Shown here: one piece after another, positions 54,547 through 64,000 of the stretch
How the letters are laid out: the number at the start of each line of letters is the position of its first letter
Position numbering within the stretch: position 1 is the first letter of the stretch
NCBI RefSeq assembly: GCF_023618015.1
Contig: NZ_JAJKBJ010000007.1
Coordinates: 100,677-164,676 of the forward strand
DNA length: 64,000 bases
Direction: 5' to 3'
DNA from: Legionella maioricensis
GTDB lineage: Bacteria; Pseudomonadota; Gammaproteobacteria; Legionellales; Legionellaceae
Translations under genes and position numbers: made by a program
Notes under the pieces: model-generated
What the model was told of the DNA's origin: nothing
What the model saw: only the letters and a program-made list of their open reading frames with translations
Databases searched by the model: none

Positions 54547-54849
54547 ATGAAAAAAATAATAGCAACTGTGTTTTGCCTGGGGGTATCAACCACAGCACTG
54601 GTTGGTTGTACCAATACTGAAGTTGGAACAACAACTGGAGCTGCTGCTGGAGCCGGGATAGGTTATGCAGTTTCTGGAGGTTCAGCTTTAGGAACGGTTA
54701 TCGGTGCAGGCGCAGGTGGTTTGATAGGTAATTCTATTGGTCGAGATCAAGACAGACGCGCCTATTATGGTAACCGCTACTATCGAGCAGGTTATTATAA
54801 TAATGGCTATTACCGTGGGTATTATCGTAATGGATACTACTATCACTAA
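54547..54849 (+). CDS. glycine-zipper lipoprotein
   Basis: A 100-residue lipoprotein (lipobox LVGC) with a glycine-zipper 2TM-like region (GAAAGAGIGYAVSGGSALGTVIGAGAGGLIGNSIG) and a Tyr/Gly/Asn-rich tail (YYRAGYYNNGYYRGYYRNGYYYH). The ATG at 54547 is chosen over the start at 54520 because AAGAGGAAG lies just upstream and the lipobox is then at residue ~21. Such proteins are outer-membrane or periplasmic envelope-stress lipoproteins of unknown function. A strong hairpin follows. Confidence 0.8.
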   Translation: MKKIIATVFCLGVSTTALVGCTNTEVGTTTGAAAGAGIGYAVSGGSALGTVIGAGAGGLIGNSIGRDQDRRAYYGNRYYRAGYYNNGYYRGYYRNGYYYH

Positions 54850-54892
54850 TACGATGTAGCTCACTTTATCATGTAATAATTTTGCCTTGATT

Positions 54893-54927
54893 GATTTAAC
54901 CCTTTCTTTATTTGAAAGGGTTAAATC
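54893..54927 (+). terminator. hairpin after the glycine-zipper lipoprotein gene
   Basis: A perfect 14-bp stem GATTTAACCCTTTC/GAAAGGGTTAAATC with a 7-nt loop lies 44 bp after the stop. No T run follows. Confidence 0.65.
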
Positions 54928-55062
54928 AAAGTAATAATAAAACCCCCATAAGAAAATCCCCTTCTCCAGTCCTTCAAAAAAATTGTTAACGAATCATAAG
55001 CAATATGAAAATTCCATTGCTATACTGTTGAAAACACAAAAAATAATACAAGGATTGTAGCC

Positions 55063-55845
55063 ATGCGACTAAAAAATAAAGTAGCCATAGTTACTGGCGC
55101 TGCCAGTGGAATAGGTAAAGAAATTGCCTTGGTCTATGCCAAGGAAGGAGCAAAAGTAGCCATTGCCGATCTCAATCTTGCTCAAGCCAACCTCGTTGTA
55201 GAAGAAATAAAATCTATGGGTGGACAAGCCATGGCAGTAACCATGAATGTCACCGACGAACAACAAGTTAATGACGGTGTGGATGCCGTAGCAAAACAGT
55301 TTGGTGGTGTGGATGTCCTCGTCAGCAATGCAGGAATTCAAATTATAGAATCAGTAGACAAGCTCGCATTTTCTGATTGGAAAAAAATGTTGGCTATTCA
55401 TTTAGATGGGGCATTCTTGACTACTCGGGCCGCACTGAAACATATGTATGCCTCAGGTAAAGGAGGCAGCGTTATTTATATGGGCTCGGTTCACTCTAAA
55501 GAAGCCTCTGTATTGAAAGCGCCTTATGTGACTGCAAAACACGGCTTAATTGGTTTATGCGAGGTAGTCGCTAAAGAAGGGGCGGCTCACAATGTAAGAG
55601 CCAATGTGATTTGCCCGGGTTTTGTGCGAACCCCTCTGGTAGACAAACAAATTCCAGAACAAGCTAAAGAACTGGGAATCAGCGAAGAAGATGTAGTTAA
55701 AAAAGTAATGCTTAAAGATACGGTAGATGGTCAATTTACCACCACGGATGATGTAGCGCAGACCGCTTTGTTTTTTGCATCGTTTGCATCAAATGCATTA
55801 ACGGGGCAATCGCTAATCGTCAGTCATGGATGGTTCATGGAGTAA
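55063..55845 (+). CDS. bdhA: 3-hydroxybutyrate dehydrogenase
   Basis: Short-chain dehydrogenase of 260 residues that interconverts 3-hydroxybutyrate and acetoacetate with NAD, the step after depolymerisation of polyhydroxybutyrate. The cofactor motif [15 protein letters not shown] at ~89-91, S142 and Y155-x3-K159 are intact. It starts a three-gene unit with a patatin-like gene (3 bp gap) and acetoacetate decarboxylase. In L. pneumophila the bdhA-patD operon is needed for growth in amoebae. Confidence 0.95.
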   Translation: MRLKNKVAIVTGAASGIGKEIALVYAKEGAKVAIADLNLAQANLVVEEIKSMGGQAMAVTMNVTDEQQVNDGVDAVAKQFGGVDVLVSNAGIQIIESVDKLAFSDWKKMLAIHLDGAFLTTRAALKHMYASGKGGSVIYMGSVHSKEASVLKAPYVTAKHGLIGLCEVVAKEGAAHNVRANVICPGFVRTPLVDKQIPEQAKELGISEEDVVKKVMLKDTVDGQFTTTDDVAQTALFFASFASNALTGQSLIVSHGWFME

Positions 55846-55848
55846 ACC

Positions 55849-57021
55849 ATGCCCCGACAGGACAAGAAGAAAAAACTGAGGAACACGGTCATTGCTTGTT
55901 CTTTCCAGGGTGGGGGTGCTCTTGGTGCATATCAGGTTGGCATTGTTCACGCACTGGACGAGGCGGGCTACGCTCCAGACTGGTTTGTCGGTACTTCTAT
56001 AGGGGCAATGAATGCCGCCATTGCGGCAGGAAATCCTCCCCAGATTCGTGTAGAAAAAATGCATCAATTCTGGGACACCATATCCACTCCAGAAATATTT
56101 CATCCATTCATGGCTTTTAAAGATCCGGAAAATCGTAAAATTCAACATTTATTGTCATCTCAATATTCTCTGTTCATGGGGCAGCCTGGTTTTTTTCGAC
56201 CTCGCTTTCCCCCTCCAGAATTAGGCTGGCATGATAGTGCGGATTTGTTAAGTTACTACGATACCTCCCCGCTACGCAGTACACTGGAACAATTTATTGA
56301 TTTTGATCGCATCAATGATAAAAATACAACTCGCTTAAGCCTTGGCGCCGTGGAAATAAGCTCCGGTCAAATGGAGTATTTCGACTCTGATGAACGAAAA
56401 ATTGGTCCAGAACATATTATGGCCAGTGGAGCCCTTCCTCCAGGATTCCCCGCTGTTGAAGTAGATGGGAAACTGTACTGGGATGGGGGAATTTCCAGTA
56501 ACTCCCCTGCAACTTACGTTTTATCTCACCGATGCCCAAAAGATTTACTTTGTTTTGCAATACACTTATTCGACTCCTATGGCTTAAACCCCACCAATCT
56601 TGATGAAATATTACAACGCAAAAAAGATATTGAATTTTCCAGTCGAATGGCCAAGGTGATTCAACTTTATCAGGAAATTCATGCGCTAAAAAACAGCATT
56701 CATCTATTGGCGCAACACCTTCCTAAAGATCAAAAATTAAGTCCTGAAATGAAACTATGCATCTCCAGAGGCAAAGATTCCAATATCAATTTGGTACGTT
56801 TCCTATATGAAGCAGATAGGACTGAGCTGTCCTCGAAAGATTATGAATTTTCCAAAACAACAATAGCTGAACGGATAGCTCATGGTTACCGTGATGGTCG
56901 AAATGCAATTAAGAAATCCCCTTGGCTTGAACCAGTACCTCAAACTTTAGGGGTTGCCGTCTATGATATGTGCGCCAAAAACCATTTAAATATAAATATG
57001 CAGGAGGAAGAAGATGAATGA
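55849..57021 (+). CDS. patD: patatin-like phospholipase PatD
   Basis: A 390-residue patatin-domain lipase. The oxyanion hole [11 protein letters not shown], the nucleophile GTSIGAMNA (S50) and the Asp of the dyad in YWDGGISSN (D212) are present. It is the second gene of the bdhA operon (3 bp after bdhA, 8-nt overlap with the next gene). A basic N-terminus and no signal peptide suggest cytoplasmic or injected enzyme. A DUF3734-like C-terminal region (~290-390) follows the catalytic domain. In L. pneumophila this family includes virulence-related PatD. Confidence 0.92.
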   Translation: MPRQDKKKKLRNTVIACSFQGGGALGAYQVGIVHALDEAGYAPDWFVGTSIGAMNAAIAAGNPPQIRVEKMHQFWDTISTPEIFHPFMAFKDPENRKIQHLLSSQYSLFMGQPGFFRPRFPPPELGWHDSADLLSYYDTSPLRSTLEQFIDFDRINDKNTTRLSLGAVEISSGQMEYFDSDERKIGPEHIMASGALPPGFPAVEVDGKLYWDGGISSNSPATYVLSHRCPKDLLCFAIHLFDSYGLNPTNLDEILQRKKDIEFSSRMAKVIQLYQEIHALKNSIHLLAQHLPKDQKLSPEMKLCISRGKDSNINLVRFLYEADRTELSSKDYEFSKTTIAERIAHGYRDGRNAIKKSPWLEPVPQTLGVAVYDMCAKNHLNINMQEEEDE

Positions 57022-57754
57022 AGCAGAAGTGAAACAAAAAGCGTTTGCCATGCCACTTTCCAATCCATCTTATCCAAGAGGACCTTATCGTTTTATCAAT
57101 AGAGAATATTTGATTATTACTTATGAAACCGATATGGACTTACTGCGCGACATTGTTCCCGCCCCTTTGGAAGTAGCAGAGCCTTTGGTTAAATTTGAAT
57201 TTATCCGGATGCCAGACTCCACCGGCTTTGGAGATTACACTGAATCAGGGCAAGTGATTCCAGTGCGTTTTAAAGGCAAAACGGGTAGCTATACTCATGC
57301 CATGTACCTCGATGACCATCCACCAATAGCCGGCGGCAGAGAAATTTGGGGCTTTCCCAAAAAAATGGCTAACCCCAAGTTGGAAGTGGTAAACGAAACC
57401 ATTATTGGTACTTTAGAATATGGGCCTTGTCGCATTGCTACTGCAACCATGGGTTATAAATATGAAACGCTTGATGTAAAAAAAATTGCGGAATCAATGA
57501 CTTATCCAAATTATTTACTTAAAATAATTCCTCATGTTGATGGGAGTACGCGAATTTGTGAACTGGTAGAGTACCATTTAGCTGAAATTACCATAAAGGG
57601 AGCCTGGCAAGGACCAGCACAACTTGAATTAGCTCATCATGCTTTGGCACCGGTAGCAAGTCTACCTGTACGTCGAATCGTGAATGCTGTTCACTTGCAG
57701 TCAGATCTCACCTTGCCTTATGGGCGGGTGGTGCATGATTATCTGGCCAAATAA
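57014..57754 (+). CDS. adc: acetoacetate decarboxylase
   Basis: A 246-residue ADC-family enzyme that turns acetoacetate into acetone and CO2. The active-site segment [12 protein letters not shown] contains the Schiff-base Lys (K116/K117) and the pKa-lowering neighbour, and [16 protein letters not shown] is typical. It overlaps patD by 8 nt, so it is translationally coupled and lies in the bdhA-patD unit. It would remove the product of BdhA. AGGAGGAAG lies just before the ATG. Confidence 0.94.
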   Translation: MNEAEVKQKAFAMPLSNPSYPRGPYRFINREYLIITYETDMDLLRDIVPAPLEVAEPLVKFEFIRMPDSTGFGDYTESGQVIPVRFKGKTGSYTHAMYLDDHPPIAGGREIWGFPKKMANPKLEVVNETIIGTLEYGPCRIATATMGYKYETLDVKKIAESMTYPNYLLKIIPHVDGSTRICELVEYHLAEITIKGAWQGPAQLELAHHALAPVASLPVRRIVNAVHLQSDLTLPYGRVVHDYLAK

Positions 57755-57786
57755 TTCTTGAGAAGTGATTTAGGGATAAAATAAAA

Positions 57787-58686
57787 ATGCTCATTATAAT
57801 AGGCTACATTGTCATCTTATTCTGTGTTTTTGGGGGATTTGCCATTGGCGGCGGTCATCTGGCCGCTGTGTTTCAACCTATTGAATTACTGATTATTGGT
57901 GGAGCAGCTGTAGGCTCTTTTATCGTGGGAAACAACGCTACTGTATTGAAATCAGTATTAAAAGCATTGCCTGGTGCCTTTCGTGGACAGCAATCGGTAA
58001 AAACGCTTTCTGTCGATTTGCTAAGCCTGCTCTATAGCTTGTTGAATAAAGCCAGACAACAAGGTCTGATGTCTCTTGAAAATGATATTGATGAGCCAGA
58101 AAAAAGCCCTATTTTCACTAATTATCCCTCTTTGATGGCCCAGCATCATGTCATTGAATTTATTTGCGATTATTTACGACTCATCATTACCTCGAACATG
58201 CAGCCCTTTCAACTTGAAGCCTTAATGGATATGGAGATTGAGTCCCATCATGAAGAAGAAATGATCCCCGTTCACGCGATTACCAAGCTCGCCGATGCAA
58301 TGCCTGCTTTTGGTATTGTCGCCGCGGTCCTTGGCGTGGTCCATACTATGGAGTCCATTGATTTACCCCCCTCAGAATTAGGGGTCTTAATTGCCCATGC
58401 CCTGGTTGGAACTTTCCTAGGTATTTTACTAGGCTATGGATTCATTGGTCCAATAGCCACTGCTATGGAACAACGAGCTAATCAGTCTCAATTATTACTT
58501 CAGTGTATCAAGGTAACTATATTATCCAGTTTACATAATAATCCACCCATTATTGCGATTGAATTTGGACGTAAAGTGTTATTCTCTGCTCAAAGACCTT
58601 CTTTTAACGAGCTTAACGATGAAATAAAAAATCCAAAACCGGCTGCTTCAGCTGAAGCAGCTGCTTCTGAACCAACACCAAGTTAG
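57787..58686 (+). CDS. motA: flagellar stator protein MotA
   Basis: A 299-residue inner-membrane protein with four membrane segments (first two near the N-terminus, last two ~180-245) and the cytoplasmic loop that contacts the rotor. Conserved PAFGIVAAVLGVVHTM and AHALVGTFLGILLGYGFIGP are seen. The opening IIIGYIVILFCVFGGFAIGGGHLAAVFQPIELLIIGGAAVG is the standard MotA start. It pairs with motB (9 bp gap). It drives flagellar rotation with ion flow. It ends in a Pro/Ala/Ser-rich tail. Confidence 0.96.
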   Translation: MLIIIGYIVILFCVFGGFAIGGGHLAAVFQPIELLIIGGAAVGSFIVGNNATVLKSVLKALPGAFRGQQSVKTLSVDLLSLLYSLLNKARQQGLMSLENDIDEPEKSPIFTNYPSLMAQHHVIEFICDYLRLIITSNMQPFQLEALMDMEIESHHEEEMIPVHAITKLADAMPAFGIVAAVLGVVHTMESIDLPPSELGVLIAHALVGTFLGILLGYGFIGPIATAMEQRANQSQLLLQCIKVTILSSLHNNPPIIAIEFGRKVLFSAQRPSFNELNDEIKNPKPAASAEAAASEPTPS

Positions 58687-58695
58687 AGCATATCC

Positions 58696-59625
58696 ATGAG
58701 CGAAATAAATGACATTAGTGATGCGCGAGGGGATGACTTAGGCGATAAGAAAGAAAAAAAAGATAAAAAAGAAAAAGCCAACGCCGCCCCAATTATTAGA
58801 AAAGTAAAAAAAGGAGGAAATGGACATCATGGTGGCTCCTGGAAAATTGCCTATGCCGATTTTGTCACCGCAATGATGGCCTTCTTCTTACTTATGTGGT
58901 TAATTGCTTCATTAAATAAATCTCAAAAAGCCGGCATTGCTAATTATTTTAAACAACCCATAAAAGTTGCTCTCGTTGGTGGTGAGGGTATCGGCGATCG
59001 AAAGTTAAATGTTAAAGGTGGCGGCCCTAATGTAGAAGCGATAGAGGGGCAGGTTTCGGCTACTGATAAGCCTTTAACTAAAAAAGAAGTAGCTGAGGAT
59101 TCCGACTCCAATAAAGACGAAATAAAAAAACTTGAAGAATTAAAAGCAGAAATCAATCTGAGTTTGGAAAAAGATCCTTCGCTTGCCGGCTTAAAAAAAC
59201 AGCTATTGATGGATGTAGTATCTGATGGCTTACGTATTCAATTAATAGACAACCAGAAAAAACCAATGTTTGATGTGGGCTCAGATAAAATTAATCCCGA
59301 AATTCAACCGATTTTGGCTAATATCGCTAAACTACTTAACTCCGTAAACAATAAAATAACGATTCAGGGACATACTGATGCCAATCCCTATCATAACCCA
59401 GAAGAATTAGAGTACACCAATTGGGAATTATCATCGCAAAGGGCAAACGCTGCGCGTCGCGCATTAATCAAAGCAGGTATGGACGAAAATAAAGTCATGA
59501 CGGTTTCAGGATTTTCTTCTACTGTTCTTTTAGATAAGGCCAATCCCTATAATCCAGAAAACCGACGTATCAGCATTATTGTCATGAAAAAAGGGGCAGA
59601 AGATAAAATTATTTCTAACAAGTAA
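58696..59625 (+). CDS. motB: flagellar stator protein MotB
   Basis: A 309-residue protein with a Lys-rich cytoplasmic N-terminus, one membrane segment holding the ion-binding D55 (IAYADFVTAMMAFFLLMWL), a linker and a C-terminal OmpA-like peptidoglycan-binding domain (TIQGHTDANPY ... NWELSSQRANAARRAL ... NPENRRISI). All features for a working stator are present. It forms an operon with motA. A family C palindrome follows the stop. Confidence 0.96.
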   Translation: MSEINDISDARGDDLGDKKEKKDKKEKANAAPIIRKVKKGGNGHHGGSWKIAYADFVTAMMAFFLLMWLIASLNKSQKAGIANYFKQPIKVALVGGEGIGDRKLNVKGGGPNVEAIEGQVSATDKPLTKKEVAEDSDSNKDEIKKLEELKAEINLSLEKDPSLAGLKKQLLMDVVSDGLRIQLIDNQKKPMFDVGSDKINPEIQPILANIAKLLNSVNNKITIQGHTDANPYHNPEELEYTNWELSSQRANAARRALIKAGMDENKVMTVSGFSSTVLLDKANPYNPENRRISIIVMKKGAEDKIISNK

Positions 59626-59650
59626 ACACCATTCGTCATCTCATCCCCTG

Positions 59651-59738
59651 CACGTCATCTCGAGCGTCAGCGAGAGATCTCATCAATCATGCACTGGGCT
59701 TGACTTGGAGATCTCTCGCTGACGCTCGAGATGACGTG
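59651..59738. repeat. perfect 30-bp inverted repeat, family C
   Basis: Two 30-bp arms (59651-59680 and 59709-59738) are exact reverse complements around a 28-bp centre, with cacgtcatctcgagcg at the outer end. Downstream gatgacgtgg/gatgatgtgg-like 17-bp units repeat three times up to about 59780. It lies between convergent motB and the MidA-type gene. Confidence 0.93.
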
Positions 59739-59830
59739 GAGATGCTCCGGATGATGTGGAAACGCTCCAGATGACGTATAGACATTCGAAATGGAGATAC
59801 TCGAGATTAAGGGGTCCAATCACAGGGGGA

Positions 59831-62407
59831 TTACAAAAAAATCTTGGTCCTTGCCTCTTCTACCATTACATTAAACTCCACAATTGATTTAGCTCGCTGT
59901 AAAGCTAAAGCAAAAAATTGATGCTGTGTCACCACTGGAAAAGCCTTTTTTTCAATATCCTTCAAGACCACGTTCACTCCTGGAGCGACAAAAACCACCG
60001 CAAAAAACGGTGATTTTCTAAATTCAAGCTGTTCTCCCTCGGTACAGTGAGTTTGGTAATCTTGAGGAAGAACGTTAATTTCTGGCAACAAAGTACCCAA
60101 GTAAGTCAAACATGCTTTTCCCGAGGCTGCTCGCTGTTTTAAACCCGTAACCAAAGCACTAAAATCAACGTCATAAGTAATGTCTAACTTTCCTGGCTGC
60201 CTAAATGGAATATTTCTATACAGAGGGGACGAGGAACCGTAACAACGGTAATCCACATTTTTTAATTTAAATGAAAGCTCACCATAATCAATAACAATAC
60301 TGACCAAAGCTTTATCTGCCATTAACTGGGCATAAGTATCCAGGTAGGGACAAATTATTTTACTATCGCCTGGTCTCATGGAAGCCAGAATCTCATCATG
60401 TTTGGCTAGGTACTGCTCCAAATCAGGAAATAAATTTAATGGCAAAACCGGATAGGAAAAGAGAAAACAATTGGATGGGCCAGCAAATTGTTTATTGGCA
60501 GTAATTGCCAGTAATTTTTTGAATCGTGCTGCGGTAATAACCAATCCTTGATGATCGATATTCATCTTTTGCTGCGTCAAGAACAACTTAAACCGTGCTG
60601 ATTCTTCCTTTAATCCGGCAACGCTTTCAGGATAATGCTTTTGTAAATAACTATAGGCTTCCGGAAGTAATACCGGAATAGCCATCTTTACCTGGCATCG
60701 TCCTTCTTCATCAATAACTACCTGTTCCGAGGGCAGCATATCCATTAATTCATTACTAAGATGTAATGCTGCTTTTTTATTATAATGAGTCATTTTTAAT
60801 GCATCATCCTGGATCACTTCTACAGTTCCCTGTTTAATAAAATGATCCAGCTTTTGTTTCTGTCGCTCAACAAGGGCTGAGGCAATTTCTATGACCGTGT
60901 AATGGATGGCTTTTGCAAACTCCGCCCAATCCTTATCCTCAACAGCCATAGCCTTTATAAAGCTCAGCATTTTAAAGCAGAGATCCCCTTCTCCAGCGCC
61001 ACACTCCAGGATTTCAAAACATTTTTGATCCTCTATGGGCAACTGCAACCAAATTTGAAATGCCCTATGGCTTAAAGCGATGGCAAGCACATGTCCCTCA
61101 CTGGCTTCGGTATGAAAATGCCCTTCTTTATTAGTGTCACTAGTAAATTCAATATTGCCACTGGAGTAATAGCCAGCATTGTCCAGATATTGCATGCAAT
61201 TAATGGCTTGTCCCAAAGTTAAAAAACGCTCGTCAAGAACCTGCTCACTAAAAGGGATGAACGGTTTAGGTAACCGTTCAGGGAAAAAACCATAAGCGAT
61301 GGACTTTCTTGTTGGTACAGAGGTGTGTCTTGTTTGTTCTACTATGCTTTTGGTCGCATCCAATGGAAACGTATTAGCCAATCCTACCAAATCTCTAAAT
61401 CTGGGGAGCTTCTGAATGATGATAAGTAATTCGGGAATAGTTAAATCAAATCGTAGTAAATCTGCTCTGGTTTGAATCAATCGAGCACAAGGTCTTTCTG
61501 CTAATATTCGTTTAGACGATGATTCTGTTCTCCTCTCCCCGGCAATCAGTAGATGTAACGAGGGATAAGCATTAACCACAGCGACCAAGTCATCTAATTG
61601 AGTAATATAAGATTCAATTAATCTACAAAATCTGGGCCGAGGTAAAGCCATTAACTTATCAAGGATTTGCACATAATGCACCGCATCAGGAATAAAGGGC
61701 TTAACCCGAGGAGCATGCAATAAACGCTCAAAAGTATTAGGCAATAACTGACAAAAAATACTTAACTCTTCGAAGCTACTCACTGCATGGACCAAGAACC
61801 CTGGAAATCGCGCATCAAGATCTTGAAAGGCCTGCAGATCATTAAAAGCCAATTGTAATACAGCATCATGAGAATCAAATGCCTTAAGGGCCCCTAGAGA
61901 CAGGTACCATTCTTTAGCGGGCAGGTCTCCCAACCTCAACATGTAATTTAATACTATGGAAAGTAAATCAGCTTTTAATATTTTTTTATTGGCCGCTAAA
62001 AATAAAGTCTCTTTTTCTATGAGTTTCTGTTTAAGCCAGCTTGAACCCCCAATCTGATTTATTAAGAACGCCCCTGTTTTTATATTCGCTTTAAGCCATC
62101 GCTCTAACTTAGCCCCCGGAATTGGATGCTGATTTTTTTCCAGGCTCTTTTTTAACTCTTCCGCAAGAAGAATATCCAGATTATTCCGCGCTTCACTTAA
62201 TTCACCAGTTAAAGACAGGTCGAACAATAGATTATCGATCTGTTGCAATTCTGTTAAAATAGATTCTATTTCATCGACTTCTACAAGAGCCTCCTCACTA
62301 TTTATTTGAGATAATAAAGCACCTAAAGCTAATGAATTAGAGGTAGTCCCTTTTATTTTTAAATAAACTTGTCGAAAAAATGCTAAATAGCTGGAATGAA
62401 AAGACAT
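59831..62407 (-). CDS. MidA/NDUFAF7-type methyltransferase with long N-terminal extension
   Basis: An 858-residue protein from the ATG at 62407 (GTG at 62416 also possible). Its C-terminal half matches the MidA family (DUF185): GYYSSG...GHFHTEAS (~412-437), SAM motif I FEILECGAGEGDL (464-476), VIEIASALVERQ, SNELMDMLPSEQV (~551-563), IVIDYGE and the late DITYDVDFSALV. The first ~390 residues are helical and unlike normal MidA, which is only about 350-400 residues in total. NDUFAF7/MidA methylates an Arg of complex I subunit NDUFS2 and was found in Dictyostelium. A host-targeted effector role is conceivable but unproven. A sigma-70 promoter is visible upstream. Confidence 0.82.
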   Translation of the reverse strand: MSFHSSYLAFFRQVYLKIKGTTSNSLALGALLSQINSEEALVEVDEIESILTELQQIDNLLFDLSLTGELSEARNNLDILLAEELKKSLEKNQHPIPGAKLERWLKANIKTGAFLINQIGGSSWLKQKLIEKETLFLAANKKILKADLLSIVLNYMLRLGDLPAKEWYLSLGALKAFDSHDAVLQLAFNDLQAFQDLDARFPGFLVHAVSSFEELSIFCQLLPNTFERLLHAPRVKPFIPDAVHYVQILDKLMALPRPRFCRLIESYITQLDDLVAVVNAYPSLHLLIAGERRTESSSKRILAERPCARLIQTRADLLRFDLTIPELLIIIQKLPRFRDLVGLANTFPLDATKSIVEQTRHTSVPTRKSIAYGFFPERLPKPFIPFSEQVLDERFLTLGQAINCMQYLDNAGYYSSGNIEFTSDTNKEGHFHTEASEGHVLAIALSHRAFQIWLQLPIEDQKCFEILECGAGEGDLCFKMLSFIKAMAVEDKDWAEFAKAIHYTVIEIASALVERQKQKLDHFIKQGTVEVIQDDALKMTHYNKKAALHLSNELMDMLPSEQVVIDEEGRCQVKMAIPVLLPEAYSYLQKHYPESVAGLKEESARFKLFLTQQKMNIDHQGLVITAARFKKLLAITANKQFAGPSNCFLFSYPVLPLNLFPDLEQYLAKHDEILASMRPGDSKIICPYLDTYAQLMADKALVSIVIDYGELSFKLKNVDYRCYGSSSPLYRNIPFRQPGKLDITYDVDFSALVTGLKQRAASGKACLTYLGTLLPEINVLPQDYQTHCTEGEQLEFRKSPFFAVVFVAPGVNVVLKDIEKKAFPVVTQHQFFALALQRAKSIVEFNVMVEEARTKIFL

Positions 62408-62437
62408 AAAATGCACTAAAGAATCAAAAATGAATCA

Positions 62438-62467
62438 ATTATACCTGATATCTCGATCATATTCCAA
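62438..62467 (-). promoter_or_regulatory. sigma-70-type promoter of the MidA-type gene
   Basis: On the minus strand TTGGAA (62467-62462) and TATAAT (62443-62438) are spaced by 18 bp, with the ATG 31 bases past the -10. Confidence 0.6.
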
Positions 62468-62627
62468 ATTTTGGGCAATTTTGCCGGTTCATGACTTGCT
62501 TTGTTAAATCCAGTTGGATATGATTTAAGACTGGTCTGTTGAAATGTTAACTCAATAGTGTTAATATTAACCAACCATAGAGGGATACCTCTAACCTGGA
62601 TTAGTAATGAAATGAGGATGTTCTTTC

Positions 62628-63920
62628 ATGTCTTTAAATGAATCTGCAACAATGTCACCAGCTCAATCAAACGAACACATTTCGGAATGGAAAAAACAAG
62701 ATACGGTCTGGATGTTAAGTCTTTATGGAACAGCAATAGGAGCAGGAACTCTTTTCCTTCCCATTGATGCAGGACTAAACGGTATCTGGCCTTTAGTGAT
62801 TATGGCTTTGCTGGCCTTTCCTATGACTTACTACTCTCATCGTGCATTATGCCGATTTGTCTTGTCTGGATCTGCAGCCCATAATGACATTACCGATGTA
62901 GTGGAAGAGCACTTCGGCTCTTTTGCAGGCAAGATGCTTACCGCTTTATATTTTTTCGCCATTTATCCTATTTTACTCATGTATAGCGTGGCTATAACCA
63001 ATACTACTGAAAGCTTTCTTGTTAACCAAATGGGAATTACCGCCCCACCAAGAGCCCTTTTAGCCATTGTATTAATTCTGGCGCTAATGGCTGTGGTGCG
63101 TTTTGGCCAAGACATTATTGTCAAATCGATGTCAGTACTGGTGTATCCCTTTGCAAGCATTTTATTACTGTTGTCTTTATACTTAATTCCAAATTGGAAT
63201 AATGCTATTTTTCAACAAAATAACTCCTTACAAGCCAATGGAGGACATGGATTATTGATGACCTTGTGGTTAATTATTCCGGTCATGGTATTTTCTTTTA
63301 ATCATTCTCCCATTATTTCTTCTTTTGCCGTAAGTCAAAAACAAAAACACGGGAATCACGCGGATAAAAGAAGCTCCGCTATTATGAAATACAGTCATTT
63401 ACTGATGGTTTTCTCCGTAATGTTCTTTGTATTCAGTTGCGTGTTTAGTCTTTCCCCCCAGGATTTAATGCAGGCTAAACGACAAAATATTTCTATTTTG
63501 TCCTATCTTGCCAATCATTTTAATACGCCAGTTATTGCCTATATTGCGCCAGTGATTGCTTTTATTGCCATTTCTAAATCCTTTTTAGGCCATTATCTTG
63601 GCGCTAAAGAAGGCCTCAGTGGCATTATTGTCAAATCGCTGAAGTCATCAGGAAAGACCATCAGTACCAGTACGCTGCAACGAATAATTGAAGTGTTTAT
63701 GGTTCTGACTTGCTGGATTATTGCAACAATCAATCCCAACATCTTGAAAATGATAGAGACCTTAGGTGGCCCGGTAATCGCCATTCTTCTATTCATTATG
63801 CCTATGTATGCCATTGCCAGAGTTCCAGCAATGAAAAAATACAGCAATCAACTAAGCAATGTATTTATTACCGTAATGGGCATCATCTCTATTTCCGCAA
63901 TTGTATATGGTTTGATTTAA
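62628..63920 (+). CDS. HAAAP-family amino-acid permease (SdaC/TdcC-like)
   Basis: A 430-residue transporter with 11 predicted membrane segments. The start WKKQDTVWMLSLYGTAIGAGTLFLPI is the signature of the hydroxy/aromatic amino acid permease family, in which SdaC (serine) and TdcC (threonine/serine) are the closest by the FPMTYYSHRALCRFVLSG and NHSPIISSFAVSQ segments. It is probably a proton-coupled serine/threonine importer, useful to Legionella, which depends on amino acids. GAGG lies upstream of the ATG. The remaining 80 bp of the window show no feature. Confidence 0.9.
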   Translation: MSLNESATMSPAQSNEHISEWKKQDTVWMLSLYGTAIGAGTLFLPIDAGLNGIWPLVIMALLAFPMTYYSHRALCRFVLSGSAAHNDITDVVEEHFGSFAGKMLTALYFFAIYPILLMYSVAITNTTESFLVNQMGITAPPRALLAIVLILALMAVVRFGQDIIVKSMSVLVYPFASILLLLSLYLIPNWNNAIFQQNNSLQANGGHGLLMTLWLIIPVMVFSFNHSPIISSFAVSQKQKHGNHADKRSSAIMKYSHLLMVFSVMFFVFSCVFSLSPQDLMQAKRQNISILSYLANHFNTPVIAYIAPVIAFIAISKSFLGHYLGAKEGLSGIIVKSLKSSGKTISTSTLQRIIEVFMVLTCWIIATINPNILKMIETLGGPVIAILLFIMPMYAIARVPAMKKYSNQLSNVFITVMGIISISAIVYGLI

Positions 63921-64000
63921 GAACCAGGATTTTTGCCTCTTGCTTGACAACTCACATGGCAGCCCGACTGCTTATGTCCTCTCTCAAAATCCAGTTCAGC

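Overview
The window comes from a Legionella-type gammaproteobacterium of low-to-moderate G+C. Three things point there. First, housekeeping synteny is gammaproteobacterial: pgsA followed by tRNA-Gly-Cys-Leu, rluC divergent from rne, smrB divergent from prmB-aroC, yibN-grxC-secB-gpsA, and dapA followed by a BamC-like lipoprotein. Second, there are genes known from Legionella: ankH (legA3), the bdhA-patD operon, and effector-like coiled-coil, Sel1 and ankyrin proteins. Third, effector genes are preceded by direct repeats with the TTAA-N7-TTAA spacing of PmrA boxes. The species cannot be named from sequence alone.

Layout. 1-4.4 kb: end of a secreted protein gene, asnS, a small disordered protein and a lipoprotein exporter pair (lolD plus one LolC/E-type subunit). 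4.5-9 kb: a frameshifted Legionella-family gene, an L,D-transpeptidase lipoprotein, an outer-membrane barrel, a 2H phosphoesterase and an alpha/beta hydrolase. 9-14.1 kb: two tandem paralogous effector-like proteins with a putative OTU-type Cys/His N-terminus and coiled-coil repeats, each behind a PmrA-like box. 14.4-20.6 kb: HdeD-type protein, three tRNAs, pgsA, a HAD phosphatase, rluC and rne with a long leader. 20.7-28.2 kb: coiled-coil membrane protein, Sel1-repeat protein, rapA and a bicupin. 28.3-36.7 kb: YjjG-like nucleotidase, a 105-bp tandem repeat, MgtC-like protein, AidB-like acyl-CoA dehydrogenase, PAS-HD-GYP protein, solute-binding protein, and an L,D-transpeptidase/NlpC-P60 operon. 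37-46.5 kb: the ankH operon with a degenerate Smr paralogue, asd-aroC-prmB, smrB, and yibN-grxC-secB-gpsA. 46.5-54.9 kb: murI, a 1218-residue effector-like protein, a DUF1704 (QEGLA) putative metallopeptidase, the bamC-like gene, dapA and a glycine-zipper lipoprotein. 55-64 kb: bdhA-patD-adc, a motAB stator pair, a MidA-type methyltransferase with a very long N-terminal extension, and an amino-acid permease.

How the genes fit together. The chromosomal backbone (translation, RNA decay, diaminopimelate/aromatic biosynthesis, cell wall, lipoprotein export) is interleaved with probable Dot/Icm effectors. Nearly every longer intergenic gap carries a short palindromic MITE/REP-like element. At least five families recur, which suggests dispersed non-autonomous repeats that also act as boundary hairpins between operons.

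The most interesting items are the tandem OTU-like effector pair with conserved promoter geometry, the smrB-derived degenerate Smr gene translationally coupled to ankH, the MidA-type methyltransferase with its extension, and the BamC-like protein that appears reduced to its N-terminal segment.
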